Source of the DNA: Streptomyces sp. NBC_01723
GTDB lineage: Bacteria > Actinomycetota > Actinomycetes > Streptomycetales > Streptomycetaceae
Length of the DNA stretch: 64,000 bases
Assembly (NCBI RefSeq): GCF_036246005.1
Contig: NZ_CP109171.1
Location: 5,196,001 to 5,260,000 of the forward strand
Direction of reading: 5' to 3'
Numbering within the stretch: position 1 is the stretch's first letter; each line of letters starts with the position of its first letter. Under the pieces are notes generated by a model. The model saw nothing but the letters and a program-made list of their open reading frames with translations, did not search any database and was not told the origin of the DNA. The position numbers and the translations under genes were made by a program. Positions 11,048 through 20,020 of this stretch are shown here, in pieces.

Positions 11048-11087
11048 GAGAAAAGGCACCCTCTCCGCACAGAGGGTGCCTTTTCTC
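11048..11087. terminator. Terminator after wblI, 17-bp perfect stem
   Basis: The arms 11048-11064 and 11071-11087 are perfectly complementary around the loop CCGCAC. The stem contains an AAAAGG/CCTTTT base. It lies between wblI and the convergent glpX. Confidence 0.85.
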
Positions 11088-11228
11088 ACGCGCTGACGGC
11101 GCTTGTGCCGCCCCGCTCCGGGCATCGCCCTCAGGGGCGCGGGGAACTGCGCGACCAGCCACACCCCACCCGCACCCGCCGGCGGACGGGCACCCCCACC
11201 TCGGAAGGCGCCCCCTCGACCGACGGAG

Positions 11229-12260
11229 TCACTTCGCCCGGTCGAAATCCACCGCGCTGTACGCCCGCAGCTTGCTCAGCCGATGCTCGGAATCGATCCT
11301 CCGCACCGTCCCCGACTTGGACCGCATCACGATCGAGTCGGTCGTCGCCGTCTCCGACCGGTACCGCACCCCGCGCAGCAGCTCACCGTCGGTGATGCCG
11401 GTCGCGACGAAGAAGACGTTGTCCCCGGAGACCAGGTCGTCGGTGGTCAGGACGCGGTCCAGGTCGTGCCCGGCACTGATCGCGCGCTGCCGCTCCTCGT
11501 CGTCCTTCGGCCACAGCTTGCCCTGGATGGTGCCGCCCAGGCACTTCACCGCGCAGGCCGAGATGATGCCCTCGGGGGTGCCCCCGACACCGAGGAGCAG
11601 GTCGATGCCGGTGCCCTCGCGCAGCGCCAGGATGGAGCCGGCCACGTCGCCGTCGGAGATCAGCTTGATGCGGGCGCCGGTCTCCCGGACCGCCTTGATC
11701 AGGCCCTGGTGGCGAGGGCGGTCGAGGATGACGACGGTGACGTCCTCGGGGGTGCGCCGTTTGGCCTTGGCGATCCGGCGGATGTTCACGGACACCGGCG
11801 CGTTGATGTCGACGAAGTCGGCGGCCTCCGGGCCGGTGACCAGCTTGTCCATGTAGAAGACGGCGGACGGGTCGAACATGGAGCCGCGCTCGGCGGCGGC
11901 CAGCACCGCGATGGCGTTGGTCATGCCGTTGGCGGTCAGCGTGGTGCCGTCGATCGGGTCGACGGCGATGTCGACCTCCGCGCCGGTCCCGTCGCCGACC
12001 CGCTCCCCGTTGAAGAGCATCGGGGCCTCGTCCTTCTCGCCCTCACCGATGACGACGACGCCGTTCATCGAGACGGTGTGGACGAGGGTCCGCATGGCAC
12101 GCACGGCGGCACCGTCGGCGCCGTTCTTGTCACCGCGCCCGACCCAGCGGCCGGCGGCCATCGCCGCGGCCTCGGTGACCCGCACCAGTTCCATGGCGAG
12201 GTTGCGGTCGGGGGCCTCTGAGGGGACGTCCAGCTCGGACGGCAGATGATGCTCGGTCAT
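11229..12260 (-). CDS. glpX: Class II fructose-1,6-bisphosphatase
   Basis: Gluconeogenic enzyme that hydrolyses fructose 1,6-bisphosphate (343 aa, usual length). Visible family features include [28 protein letters not shown], the metal-binding [36 protein letters not shown] and [11 protein letters not shown]. The ATG ([20 protein letters not shown]) has AAGGTG about 7 nt upstream. It is divergent from the DUF4245 gene with a shared 126-bp promoter region. It matches SCO5047 by order; Streptomyces depend on GlpX because class I enzymes are absent. Confidence 0.95.
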   Translation of the reverse strand: MTEHHLPSELDVPSEAPDRNLAMELVRVTEAAAMAAGRWVGRGDKNGADGAAVRAMRTLVHTVSMNGVVVIGEGEKDEAPMLFNGERVGDGTGAEVDIAVDPIDGTTLTANGMTNAIAVLAAAERGSMFDPSAVFYMDKLVTGPEAADFVDINAPVSVNIRRIAKAKRRTPEDVTVVILDRPRHQGLIKAVRETGARIKLISDGDVAGSILALREGTGIDLLLGVGGTPEGIISACAVKCLGGTIQGKLWPKDDEERQRAISAGHDLDRVLTTDDLVSGDNVFFVATGITDGELLRGVRYRSETATTDSIVMRSKSGTVRRIDSEHRLSKLRAYSAVDFDRAK

Positions 12261-12373
12261 CGGAGCGCACCTTTCTGATACGACGACGGCCGGATGAGGG
12301 TATGGCCACGACTCTATCGTCAGTCCGACAAAATGAGCAGGGGACCCCACGTTTGAGCGGATCAGGCACCTGC

Positions 12374-12386
12374 GACGATAGGGGGC
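12374..12386 (+). promoter_or_regulatory. Leaderless -10 element of the DUF4245 gene
   Basis: GACGAT (12374-12379) is followed by 7 nt and then the GTG start at 12387. No Shine-Dalgarno sequence fits, so the transcript probably begins at the start codon. Confidence 0.5.
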
Positions 12387-12920
12387 GTGGCAGGTACGAA
12401 AGGCAAGCAGAAGTCGGCCCGGGACATGATTCTCTCCCTCGGGCTCATCGTCCTCGCGGCGGGCGTCATCTGGATCTTCATCCCGCACGACGACGGCGAA
12501 CCGGACGTCAAGCGGGTCGACTACCGGGTGGAGCTGCTGACCGCGCAGCGCGCCGCGTCGTACCCGGTGGCGGCGCCCGAGGGTCTGTCCCAGGACTGGA
12601 AGCCGACCTCCGTCCGCTTCCAGGGCGACGACTTCGACGCCTGGCACCTGGGTTTCCACGCCCCGGACGGCGAGTACGTGGCGGTCGAGCAGTCCACGCA
12701 GAAGCCGGCCTCGTTCATCGAGGACGCCAGCCAGGGGTCGCGGGCCACCGAGCGGACCGAGGAGATCGGCGGCCGCACGTGGACCCGGTACACGGGTGGC
12801 CGGTACGACGCGCTGGTGCTGGAGGGTGACTCCGCCATGAAGGGCGCGACGACGGTCGTGGCCGGCACGGGGTCGTTCGAGCAGCTGGGGAAGATGGCGG
12901 CGGCGCTGAAGCTGGCGTGA
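12387..12920 (+). CDS. DUF4245 membrane-anchored protein
   Basis: Protein of 177 aa with a short basic cytoplasmic N-terminus ([13 protein letters not shown]), one membrane helix ([18 protein letters not shown], about 15-32) and an extracytoplasmic DUF4245 domain. The domain includes [33 protein letters not shown] and a C-terminal [17 protein letters not shown]. The function of this actinobacterial family is unknown. It is divergent from glpX and ends at a very strong terminator. The start is a GTG that appears leaderless. It matches SCO5048 by order. Confidence 0.82.
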   Translation: MAGTKGKQKSARDMILSLGLIVLAAGVIWIFIPHDDGEPDVKRVDYRVELLTAQRAASYPVAAPEGLSQDWKPTSVRFQGDDFDAWHLGFHAPDGEYVAVEQSTQKPASFIEDASQGSRATERTEEIGGRTWTRYTGGRYDALVLEGDSAMKGATTVVAGTGSFEQLGKMAAALKLA

Positions 12921-12924
12921 ACCC

Positions 12925-12992
12925 CCGCACGGACGCATGACGAAGCCCCCGTCCCATCCATCGGCCGGGGGCTTCGTCATGCGTCCGTGCGG
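12925..12992. terminator. Bidirectional terminator, 27-bp perfect stem
   Basis: The arms 12925-12951 and 12966-12992 are perfectly complementary over 27 bp around a 14-nt loop. It separates the convergent DUF4245 and nitroreductase genes and is the longest perfect hairpin in the window. Confidence 0.9.
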
Positions 12993-13005
12993 ACGGTGCC
13001 GGGGG

Positions 13006-13596
13006 TCAGACCGTCGTGACGACCTGGTCGTAGGAGAGGCGCGGGGAGCGCGGGAACCAGGCGTCCGGGCCCGGGCGGCCGATGTTGACGACCATCAGCG
13101 GGGTGTGGTCGTCGTCCAGGAACTCCTTGCGGACGCCCTCGAAGTCGACGCCGGTCATCGGGCCGGCGGCCAGGCCCGCGGCGCGGACGCCGACGATGAA
13201 GTACGCGGCCTGGAGCGCGGAGTTCAGCAGGGCGGCACCCTCGCGCGCCGGGCGCTCGCTGAAGAAGGCGTCCTTGGCCTGCGGGAAGTGCGGGAAGAGC
13301 TGCGGCAGCTCGTCGTGGAACTCGTTGTCCGCCGAGAGGATCGCGACCAGCGGGGCGGCGGCCGTCTTGGGCCGGTTGCCCTCGGCCATGTGCTGCACGA
13401 GGCGCTCGCGGGCCTCGGGGGAGCGGACCAGCGTGATGCGCAGGGGGGACTGGTTGAAGGCGGTCGGGCCGTACTTGACCAGGTCGTAGATCGCCTGCAC
13501 CTGCTCGTCGGTCACCGGCTCGTCGGTGAAGGTGTTCGCGGTGCGGGCCTCGCGGAACAGCAGGTCCTGGGCGGCGGGGTCAAGAACGAGAGACAT
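13006..13596 (-). CDS. Nitroreductase-family protein (RutE/malonic semialdehyde reductase type)
   Basis: Flavin-dependent reductase of the nitroreductase fold, 196 aa. Family features: [37 protein letters not shown] at the N-terminus (FMN-binding Arg and the GPTAFNQSP loop), [22 protein letters not shown], and [11 protein letters not shown] at the C-terminus. This layout matches RutE/HadB proteins annotated as malonic semialdehyde reductase. No rut genes are nearby, so the physiological substrate is uncertain. The ATG is preceded by GAGGAAG, and a good promoter lies about 70 bp upstream. It matches SCO5049 by order. Confidence 0.85.
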   Translation of the reverse strand: MSLVLDPAAQDLLFREARTANTFTDEPVTDEQVQAIYDLVKYGPTAFNQSPLRITLVRSPEARERLVQHMAEGNRPKTAAAPLVAILSADNEFHDELPQLFPHFPQAKDAFFSERPAREGAALLNSALQAAYFIVGVRAAGLAAGPMTGVDFEGVRKEFLDDDHTPLMVVNIGRPGPDAWFPRSPRLSYDQVVTTV

Positions 13597-13663
13597 ACGT
13601 GATCTTCCTCGGTGGTGCGTCGGCTCCATGCCGGTGGGGCGCCGGGAGCCATTGACCGGACCG

Positions 13664-13692
13664 ACGGTACGGGAAAGAAGTTCAAGGTTCAA
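13664..13692 (-). promoter_or_regulatory. Promoter of the nitroreductase gene
   Basis: On the minus strand, TTGAAC (13692-13687) and TACCGT (13669-13664) are spaced by exactly 17 nt, close to the HrdB consensus. TTGAACC is directly repeated (TTGAACCTTGAAC) across the -35 region, which could be a regulator half-site pair. Confidence 0.6.
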
Positions 13693-13834
13693 CCAAAAGA
13701 GGAGCGCGGTGATCCGCTTCACATCGTCGGTGAAGGGGGAGTGGCGTGGATCACGCCGCGCCGGCGATTACTTGTCGCGGGCGCCGGGGTCGTAAAGGGC
13801 GGCACACCGCCTCACACAGATGGGACCACTCGAC

Positions 13835-14053
13835 ATGACCGCCACCGTGAAGGGCCCGGCCTCCTACTTCCCCGCCATCGAGAAGAAGTACGGCCGTCCG
13901 GTCGCCGAGTGGAAGGAGCTCATCCGCTCCTCGCCGCTCACCAAGCACATGGAACTGGTCGGCTGGCTCAAGACCGAGCACGGCCTGGGCCACGGGCACG
14001 CCAACGCGCTGGTCGCGCACACGCTGGCGGAGGGCACGGCGAAGGAGGGCTAG
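13835..14053 (+). CDS. DUF4287 small protein
   Basis: Protein of 72 aa matching DUF4287: [30 protein letters not shown], then [30 protein letters not shown]. It looks like a compact helical domain with no membrane segment or catalytic motif. The function is unknown. The ATG at 13835 is preferred over the ATG at 13820 because of the GGGA upstream and family alignment ([12 protein letters not shown]). Its stop codon overlaps the xseB stop codon on the other strand through a shared CTAG. It matches SCO5051 by order. Confidence 0.8.
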   Translation: MTATVKGPASYFPAIEKKYGRPVAEWKELIRSSPLTKHMELVGWLKTEHGLGHGHANALVAHTLAEGTAKEG

Positions 14054-14313
14054 AGGGACTCGTCCCCCTCGTCGCCCTCGTCCTCCGTGCCCGTCTCCTC
14101 GGCCAGGGCCGCGTCCAGGCGGGCCCGGGCGCCGTCGAGGCGGCGGCGGCACACCTTCGCCAGTTCCTCGCCCCGCTCCCACAGGGCGAGGGATTCCTCC
14201 AGCGTCGTACCGCCGGCCTCCAGCCGCCGGACGACCTCGATCAGCTCGTCCCGCGCCTGCTCGTACCCGAGCGCCTCGGACATGGCCGTCGGCTGCTCCA
14301 CCTCGCTGGTCAT
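14050..14313 (-). CDS. xseB: Exodeoxyribonuclease VII small subunit
   Basis: Small subunit of exonuclease VII, which degrades single-stranded DNA together with XseA (87 aa). The helical hairpin of the family is clear: [56 protein letters not shown], followed by an acidic tail ([11 protein letters not shown]). It is the second gene of an xseA-xseB operon with a 9-bp gap. An internal ATG at 14280 is an alternative start. It is convergent with the DUF4287 gene with no space between them. Confidence 0.93.
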   Translation of the reverse strand: MTSEVEQPTAMSEALGYEQARDELIEVVRRLEAGGTTLEESLALWERGEELAKVCRRRLDGARARLDAALAEETGTEDEGDEGDESL

Positions 14314-14322
14314 CCACCCACC

Positions 14323-15531
14323 CTATGCGTCGACTCGTACGGAGAAATCGCCCTCGGCGACACGCGCCCGCAGCGTCTCACCAGGCTCCACCTCGCCGGG
14401 GTCCCGGACGGCGTGGCCGTCCGCCCGCTGGAGCACGGCGTACCCCCGCTTGAGGGTCGCGGCGGGGGAGAGGGCCACCACGCGCGCGTGTGTGTGCGTC
14501 AGCTCGGAGTCGGCCCGGTCGAGGTGGTGCCGCAGCGAGCGGCGGCCCCGGTCCAGCAGGGCCGTCACCTGCTCGGCCCGCTCCTCGGTCATCCGGTGCG
14601 GATCCTGTATCGACGGCCGGGCCAGCGCGTGGGCCAGTCCCCGCTCCTCGCGGTCGACGAACGCCGCCACGCACCGGCGGGCGCGGTCGCGCAGCTGCCG
14701 TACCCGCTCGTACTCCTCGCCGACGTCCGGCACGACCTTCTTCGCGGCGTCGGTCGGTGTGGAGGCGCGCAGGTCGGCGACGTGGTCGAGGAGGGGATTG
14801 TCCGGCTCGTGCCCGATCGCCGAGACGACCGGCGTACGGCACGCGGCGACCGCGCGCACCAGCTGCTCGTCGGAGAACGGCAGCAGATCCTCGACGCTGC
14901 CGCCGCCGCGCGCGACGACGATCACGTCCACGTCGTCCCTCGCGTCCAGCTCCTTCACCGCCTGCACCACCTGTGGCACCGCGTGCACGCCCTGCACGGG
15001 GACGTTGCGCACCTCGAAGCGGACGGCCGGCCAGCGGTGCCGGGCGTTCTCCAGGACGTCCCGCTCGGCCGCCGAGGCCCGGCCGCACACGAGGCCGATC
15101 AACCGCGGCAGGAACGGCAGCGGCTTCTTCCGCTCCGGCGCGAAGAGCCCCTCCCGCGCGAGGGCCTTCTTCAGCTGCTCCAGCCGCGCCAGCAGCTCCC
15201 CGACACCCACGGGCTTGATCTCGGCGGCCCGCAGCGACAGCTGCCCACGCGGCGCGTACCACTCCGGCTTGGCGTGCACGACCACCCGGGCACCCTCGCC
15301 GACCACGTCCGCCACCGCGTCGAACACCTGCCGGTAGCAGGTGACGCTCACGGAGATGTCGTACGACGGGTCGCGCAGCGTCAGGAACACGACCCCCGCG
15401 CCCGGCCGCCGCGACAGCTGTGTGATCTGCCCCTCGATCCAGACCGCGCCGAGCCGGTCGATCCACCCTCCGATCAGCCGCGACACCTCACCCACGGGCA
15501 GCGGGCTTTCGGGAGTGGAGTTAACAGCCAT
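14323..15531 (-). CDS. xseA: Exodeoxyribonuclease VII large subunit
   Basis: Catalytic subunit of exonuclease VII (402 aa). An N-terminal OB-fold (about 10-105: [27 protein letters not shown]) precedes the nuclease domain with [15 protein letters not shown], the catalytic stretch [28 protein letters not shown], and [28 protein letters not shown] long coiled-coil then leads to the C-terminal [10 protein letters not shown] motif. The start is the ATG of [16 protein letters not shown]. It is followed directly by xseB. It matches SCO5056 by order. Confidence 0.95.
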   Translation of the reverse strand: MAVNSTPESPLPVGEVSRLIGGWIDRLGAVWIEGQITQLSRRPGAGVVFLTLRDPSYDISVSVTCYRQVFDAVADVVGEGARVVVHAKPEWYAPRGQLSLRAAEIKPVGVGELLARLEQLKKALAREGLFAPERKKPLPFLPRLIGLVCGRASAAERDVLENARHRWPAVRFEVRNVPVQGVHAVPQVVQAVKELDARDDVDVIVVARGGGSVEDLLPFSDEQLVRAVAACRTPVVSAIGHEPDNPLLDHVADLRASTPTDAAKKVVPDVGEEYERVRQLRDRARRCVAAFVDREERGLAHALARPSIQDPHRMTEERAEQVTALLDRGRRSLRHHLDRADSELTHTHARVVALSPAATLKRGYAVLQRADGHAVRDPGEVEPGETLRARVAEGDFSVRVDA

Positions 15532-15882
15532 GCGCCCGAGCGTAACGGCCGGGTACGACATCCCCGCGGGGCTTGGGCGGCCGGGCCTCGGCACGCGCGC
15601 GCCTGATCGGTGGTGGAACCGTGCTCCACGCGCGGCGACCGCCGCCGCGCGCGTCCGGGTACGCCGCCGCGCGGGCGGACGAGGTTCGGGCAACACGCGT
15701 ACGCACACGGCTCGGGCGGCGTGCGGTGCGTACGGCGCGTCCGTGAGCTGGGCGGGGCGGCGCGACCCGCGTGCCCGGCCCGGCCCGGAGCGCGCGGACG
15801 TGCGTACATCCGGTGCGCGTCGCGCGTGCGGACCGCCCTCGTCGTGGAGCGCACCCTCGTCGCGGGCGCCGCCCACCCCCGC
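15532..15882. other. Gene-free GC-rich spacer between xseA and the APC permease
   Basis: About 350 bp of extremely GC-rich sequence rich in CGCG and GCGC words. Open frames exist on both strands but they are low-complexity Arg/Gly/Ala strings with no recognisable domain or ribosome binding site. I see only the xseA promoter region at the left and the permease terminator at the right. Confidence 0.6.
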
Positions 15883-15925
15883 CGGGAGGCGCGCGGCGGG
15901 TCACATCCCCGCCGCGCGCCTCCCG
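15883..15925 (-). terminator. Terminator overlapping the APC permease stop codon, 18-bp stem
   Basis: The arms 15883-15900 and 15908-15925 are perfectly complementary around a 7-nt loop. The promoter-proximal arm lies inside the last codons of the permease and the loop contains its stop codon. Confidence 0.75.
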
Positions 15926-17274
15926 CGTGCCTGCGCCGCCAGGACCACCAGGCCCACCGCCAGCCAGATCGCCCCCACGACCTGCGCGCTGCCCGACGCC
16001 TCCACGATCACCGCGATCGTGATCGCCGCGCCCAGGACCGGCACCACCAGATGCTTCCACCAGTTGACCGGGGCGTCCCCGCGACGGACCACGAACCAGC
16101 CCACCACGCTCGCGTGCAGCAGCGTGAACGCGGTCAGCGCGCCGACGTCGACCACGGAGACCAGGTGGTCGAGGCCGTCGTCCCGGCGCGCCGCCCACAC
16201 CGCCGCCGCCATCGTGATCACCGCCGAGACCAGGATCGCCACGCGCGGCACCCCGGAGTCGGTCCGCGACAGCACCCCCGGCAGCCGCCGGTCGCGGCCC
16301 ATCGCGAACAGCAGCCGCCCGGCCGCCGCCTGCCCGGCCAGCGCCGCGAACGCCGCGCCGATCGCCTTGCTGACCGCGACCAGGTCGTGCAGCCACGTCC
16401 CCACCGACGCGTCCACGGCGTCGTAGAAGGCCGACCCCTGCCGCTCCGGCTCCGCCGCCAGCTGCGCCGACGACACGGGCTCGAGCAGCGCCACCAGATA
16501 CGTCTGCGCCACGAACAGCACTCCCGCCAGCGCCAGGCAGAACAGCAGCGCCCGCGCGACCTTCGCCGACCCGCCGGTGACCTCCTCCGCGAACGTCGCG
16601 ATCGCGTCGAAGCCCAGGTACGACAGCACCGCCACCGACACCGCGCCGACCACCGCCGACAGCGCGAAGGCCCCCTGCGTGCCGTCCCCGGACAGCGGCG
16701 ACAGCCAGTCGCGCGCGGCCCCGTCCCGCGCCAGGACCACGATCGCCGCCACCACGAACACCACCAGGACCACGATCTCCATGGCGAGCACTAGGAAGCC
16801 CACCCGGGCCGCCGCCCGTACCCCCCACAGGTTCAGCAACGTCGTGACGATCACCGCGATCGCCGTCCACACCCACCGGGAGACCTCCGGAACCAGCGCC
16901 TCCATCGCGATCCCGGAGAACAGGTACGCCACCGCCGGGATGAGGACGTAGTCGAGCATCGCCATCCAGCCCGCGATGAACCCCGCCCCGTTGCCGAGCC
17001 CCACGCGCGCGTACGCGAACACCGACCCGGCCTGGGGGACCACCCGCACCATCTGCGCGTAGCTGAACGCGGTGAACGCCATCGCGATGGTGGCGACGAC
17101 GTACACGAGCGCCACCGCGCCGTGCGACTTGGCGTCCAGCGTGCCGAACACGCCGACCGGCGCCATGGGCGCGATGAACAGCAGGCCGTAGACGACCAGG
17201 TCCCTGAAGCCCAGACTGCGCCGCAGCTGGTGTTCCTCACCGGCCCCTGGGGCCGTCGTACCGGTCTCCGACAT
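15901..17274 (-). CDS. APC-superfamily amino acid permease
   Basis: Integral membrane transporter of 457 aa with about 12 hydrophobic segments. Helix 1 carries the APC motif LVVYGLLFIAPMAPVGVFG. Later segments include AGSVFAYARVGLGNGAGFIAGWMAMLDYVLIP and SYLGFDAIATFAEEV, the conserved helix-6 region that faces the substrate. The closest type is the LAT/putrescine-import-like branch of APC permeases; the actual amino acid or polyamine is unknown. A 12-bp tandem repeat lies just upstream of its start. It is divergent from ispH and matches SCO5057 by order. Confidence 0.88.
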   Translation of the reverse strand: MSETGTTAPGAGEEHQLRRSLGFRDLVVYGLLFIAPMAPVGVFGTLDAKSHGAVALVYVVATIAMAFTAFSYAQMVRVVPQAGSVFAYARVGLGNGAGFIAGWMAMLDYVLIPAVAYLFSGIAMEALVPEVSRWVWTAIAVIVTTLLNLWGVRAAARVGFLVLAMEIVVLVVFVVAAIVVLARDGAARDWLSPLSGDGTQGAFALSAVVGAVSVAVLSYLGFDAIATFAEEVTGGSAKVARALLFCLALAGVLFVAQTYLVALLEPVSSAQLAAEPERQGSAFYDAVDASVGTWLHDLVAVSKAIGAAFAALAGQAAAGRLLFAMGRDRRLPGVLSRTDSGVPRVAILVSAVITMAAAVWAARRDDGLDHLVSVVDVGALTAFTLLHASVVGWFVVRRGDAPVNWWKHLVVPVLGAAITIAVIVEASGSAQVVGAIWLAVGLVVLAAQARGRRAAGM

Positions 17275-17290
17275 CGTGCCTCCGCCAGCG

Positions 17291-17347
17291 CCTCGGACTC
17301 CGCCTCGGACTCCGCCTCGAACCGCGCATCGAACTCCGCCTCGGAAT
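17291..17347. repeat. 12-bp imperfect tandem repeat, about 4.7 copies
   Basis: CCTCGGACTCCG occurs at 17291 and 17303, followed by the variants CCTCGAACCGCG (17315), CATCGAACTCCG (17327) and CCTCGGAATG (17339). It lies between the permease start and the ispH promoter. It could be a regulatory array or simple slippage. Confidence 0.7.
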
Positions 17348-17389
17348 GTTCCCGTCAGTCTCCCCGGCAACGCCGTACCCACGCGATCT

Positions 17390-17416
17390 TTGACCCGCCG
17401 AACGCGGCCTTACGAT
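17390..17416 (+). promoter_or_regulatory. ispH promoter giving a probable leaderless mRNA
   Basis: TTGACC (17390-17395) and TACGAT (17411-17416) are separated by 15 nt. The -10 overlaps an in-frame ATG at 17415 and ends 7 nt before the ATG at 17424, so transcription probably begins at the latter. Confidence 0.55.
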
Positions 17417-17423
17417 GGGTGCC

Positions 17424-18431
17424 ATGACTGCTTCGCCTGGCCGCCGTGTCCTGCTCGCCGCCCCCCGTGGCTACTGCGCGGGTGTGGACCGCGCCGTGAT
17501 CGCCGTCGAGAAAGCCCTGGAGCAGTACGGGGCTCCGGTGTACGTCCGGCACGAGATCGTTCACAACAAGTACGTCGTCCAGACCCTGGAGAAGAAGGGC
17601 GCGATCTTCGTCGAGCAGACGGAGGAGGTCCCCCCGGGGAACATCGTGATGTTCTCCGCGCACGGCGTGGCGCCCGTCGTCCACGAGGAGGCCGAGCGCG
17701 GCCGGCTCGCCACCATCGACGCCACCTGCCCGCTCGTCACCAAGGTCCACAAGGAAGCCGTCCGCTTCGCCAACGACGACTACGACATCCTCCTGATCGG
17801 CCACGAGGGCCACGAGGAGGTCATCGGCACCTCCGGGGAGGCCCCCGACCACATCCAGCTCGTCGACGGCCCCGAGGACGTCGCGAAGGTCGAGGTCCGC
17901 GACCCCTCCAAGGTGGTCTGGCTCTCCCAGACGACCCTGTCCGTCGACGAGACCATGGAGACCGTCGACGCGCTCAAGGACAAGTTCCCGCAGCTCATCT
18001 CCCCGCCGAGCGACGACATCTGCTACGCCACGCAGAACCGCCAGCTCGCGGTCAAGCAGATGGGCGCCGAGGCCGACCTGGTGATCGTCGTCGGCTCGCG
18101 CAACTCCTCCAACTCCAAGCGCCTCGTCGAGGTCGCCAAGCAGGCGGGCGCCCGCGAGGCGTACCTCGTGGACTTCGCCGACGAGGCCGACGAGGCCTGG
18201 CTGGAGGGCGTGACCACGGTCGGCGTCACCTCCGGCGCGTCCGTCCCGGACATCCTGGTCGAGCAGGTCCTGGAGTGGCTGTCGCAGCGCGGCTTCGAGG
18301 ACGTGGAGATCGTCAAGGCCGCCGAGGAGTCGATCACCTTCTCGCTGCCCAAGGAGCTCCGCCGCGACCTGCGCGAGGAGGCCGCGAGCCTGGCGGCGGA
18401 GCGGGGCGGCTCGGGTAACGCCGGGGCGTGA
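17424..18431 (+). CDS. ispH: 4-hydroxy-3-methylbut-2-enyl diphosphate reductase (IspH/LytB)
   Basis: Last enzyme of the MEP isoprenoid pathway; it reduces HMBPP to IPP and DMAPP with an iron-sulfur cluster (335 aa). The cluster cysteines are in [23 protein letters not shown] and [11 protein letters not shown]. Substrate-binding motifs include [27 protein letters not shown] and [13 protein letters not shown]. The start at 17424 is preferred over 17415 because the -10 element overlaps the latter. The next gene, ppgK, has a nearly identical start region. It matches SCO5058 by order. Confidence 0.95.
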   Translation: MTASPGRRVLLAAPRGYCAGVDRAVIAVEKALEQYGAPVYVRHEIVHNKYVVQTLEKKGAIFVEQTEEVPPGNIVMFSAHGVAPVVHEEAERGRLATIDATCPLVTKVHKEAVRFANDDYDILLIGHEGHEEVIGTSGEAPDHIQLVDGPEDVAKVEVRDPSKVVWLSQTTLSVDETMETVDALKDKFPQLISPPSDDICYATQNRQLAVKQMGAEADLVIVVGSRNSSNSKRLVEVAKQAGAREAYLVDFADEADEAWLEGVTTVGVTSGASVPDILVEQVLEWLSQRGFEDVEIVKAAEESITFSLPKELRRDLREEAASLAAERGGSGNAGA

Positions 18432-18454
18432 CCGTCAGTCGCAGGCCGTAACGT
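18428..18454 (+). promoter_or_regulatory. ppgK leaderless promoter
   Basis: GTGACC (18428-18433) and TAACGT (18449-18454) are 15 nt apart. The -10 is followed by GGGTGCC and the ATG, the same GGGTGCCATG context as in ispH. The -35 begins at the ispH stop codon. Confidence 0.5.
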
Positions 18455-18461
18455 GGGTGCC

Positions 18462-19202
18462 ATGCAGATCTTCGGCGTGGACATCGGCGGATCCGGGATC
18501 AAGGGCGCCCCTGTGGACCTCGACAGGGGCGACCTGGCCCAGGAGCGCTGCAAGGTACTGACTCCGCAACCGGCGGACCCCGGCGGCGTGGCCGACGGGG
18601 TCAAGGAGGTCGTCGAGCACTTCGGCTGGACCGGTCCGGTCGGACTCACCTTCCCGGGCGTGGTGACCGGCGGCGCCATGGTCCGCACCGCGGCCAACGT
18701 CGACAAGAGCTGGGTCGACACGGACGCGCGGAGCCTGTTCGCGGAGCGGCTGGGCGGCCTGGACGTGACGGTCGTCAACGACGCGGACGCGGCGGGCGTC
18801 GCCGAGATGAACTTCGGCGCCGGGCGCGGCCGGCAGGGCACGGTCGTCCTGCTCACCTTCGGCACGGGCATCGGCAGTGCCGTCTTCCACGGCGGCGTCC
18901 TCGTCCCCAACACCGAGCTGGGGCACCTGGAGCTGGACGGCCACGACGCGGAGAAGCGCGCCTCCAGCAAGGTCAAGGAGGACCACGACCTGTCGTGGGA
19001 GCAGTGGGCCCACCGGGTGCGCAAGTACCTCGCCCACGTCGAGATGCTGTTCTCGCCGGAGCTGTTCATCATCGGCGGCGGGGTCAGCCGGAAGTCCCAC
19101 AAGTTCCTGCACTACATCGAGGGCATCCAGGCGGAGATCGTCCCCGCCCAGCTCCAGAACAACGCGGGGATCGTCGGCGCGGCGATGCACGCGTCCCACT
19201 GA
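18462..19202 (+). CDS. ppgK: Polyphosphate glucokinase
   Basis: ROK-fold kinase that phosphorylates glucose using polyphosphate or ATP (246 aa). The phosphate-binding loop GVDIGGSGIKGAPVDL is at the N-terminus, the catalytic Asp in VTVVNDADAAGVAEM, and GTGIGSAVFHGGVLVPNTELGHLEL corresponds to the glucose-binding region. The C-terminal SPELFIIGGGVS is typical of ROK kinases. The family lacks the ROK zinc-binding cysteines, as here. It lies 30 bp after ispH but seems to have its own leaderless promoter. It matches SCO5059 by order. Confidence 0.93.
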   Translation: MQIFGVDIGGSGIKGAPVDLDRGDLAQERCKVLTPQPADPGGVADGVKEVVEHFGWTGPVGLTFPGVVTGGAMVRTAANVDKSWVDTDARSLFAERLGGLDVTVVNDADAAGVAEMNFGAGRGRQGTVVLLTFGTGIGSAVFHGGVLVPNTELGHLELDGHDAEKRASSKVKEDHDLSWEQWAHRVRKYLAHVEMLFSPELFIIGGGVSRKSHKFLHYIEGIQAEIVPAQLQNNAGIVGAAMHASH

Positions 19203-19215
19203 CCGCGGCCCTCGC

Positions 19216-19247
19216 ACCGTCCGCCGCGGGTCACCCCGGCGGACGGT
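19216..19247. terminator. Terminator between ppgK and the DUF6542 gene, 11-bp stem
   Basis: The arms 19216-19226 (ACCGTCCGCCG) and 19237-19247 are complementary around a 10-nt loop. The right arm overlaps the last codons of the convergent gene. Confidence 0.6.
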
Positions 19248-19842
19248 TCCGGCCGGCGGCCCGCCGCCGGCGCATCAGCCGGATCCTGCGGACGATCACC
19301 GTCGACCCCGCGACCAGCGTCCCGCCGTACAGCCACCCGGCCTCGGTGGCCAGTGCGGTCACGATCCCCATCAGCCGCCCGCCGAGGCCGCCGTCCCCGC
19401 TCTCGGCCACGGGCACCAGCCCCACCGCGAAGGCGATCGGCACGACGACGGGGGCGGTCAGCAGGTCGCCCCGGCGGACCCAGACCGCGGTGAGCAGGCA
19501 CACCGGCACGAACAGCACGCCGTAGACGGTCAGGGACGCTCCGAGGAGCAGCGCGTCGAGGTAGCCGAGCACGACCATGACGGCGGCGCAGAACAGACCG
19601 CTGCCCAGACCCGTCAGCCGCGGGTTGGGCATCGTGCGCCGGGCACCCGCCTCCCGCGCCGCCGCCGGACCGGGCCGGCCCGCCTGGCGCCCCGCGGCTC
19701 GCGCCGGACCGCCGCCCGCCCGCGGACCCGTCGGCCGCCCGACCGGACGGCCGGCAGCGGCGCCGCCCCGCCCCTGTGGGGGCAGCGCCGCCCGGCTCCG
19801 TCGCGGTCCGTACTGCGCAGGTCGCGTCCCGTGTTGCTCCAC
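19231..19842 (-). CDS. DUF6542 integral membrane protein
   Basis: Protein of 203 aa. The N-terminal half (about 1-70) is a disordered Arg/Gly/Pro/Ala-rich cytoplasmic region. The C-terminal half holds four hydrophobic segments: GLGSGLFCAAVMVVLGYLDALLLG, LTVYGVLFVPVCLLTAVWV, LLTAPVVVPIAFAVGLVPV and a last one at WLYGGTLVAGSTVIVRR. It is known only as a conserved Streptomyces family located between ppgK and ychF; the function is unknown. An internal ATG (MPNPRLTG) is an alternative start that would remove the disordered region. It matches SCO5060 by order. Confidence 0.75.
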   Translation of the reverse strand: MEQHGTRPAQYGPRRSRAALPPQGRGGAAAGRPVGRPTGPRAGGGPARAAGRQAGRPGPAAAREAGARRTMPNPRLTGLGSGLFCAAVMVVLGYLDALLLGASLTVYGVLFVPVCLLTAVWVRRGDLLTAPVVVPIAFAVGLVPVAESGDGGLGGRLMGIVTALATEAGWLYGGTLVAGSTVIVRRIRLMRRRRAAGRNRPPG

Positions 19843-20020
19843 TGGACCAACTTAGGTCGGTTTATGTGCCGAATAGGCCGACAGACACGCCGTCGGCCAG
19901 ACCTTGGCCAAGCGTTCGACACCACGCGGGGGCGGTACCGGCCACCCCGTAGACTGGTGGATCGGCCCCTGCCTGGCCCGCCCCACCTCCTCCGCATCCT
20001 CACGTACGGGAAGTCGCAAC

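Noticed and set aside
11229..12980. A 583-residue open frame extending glpX far upstream
   Set aside because: Only the part from 12260 matches class II FBPase; the extension lies antisense to the DUF4245 gene and is a GC-rich shadow.
15532..15882. Possible small genes in the GC-rich spacer between xseA and the APC permease
   Set aside because: Frames on both strands are low-complexity with no ribosome binding site or recognisable motif.
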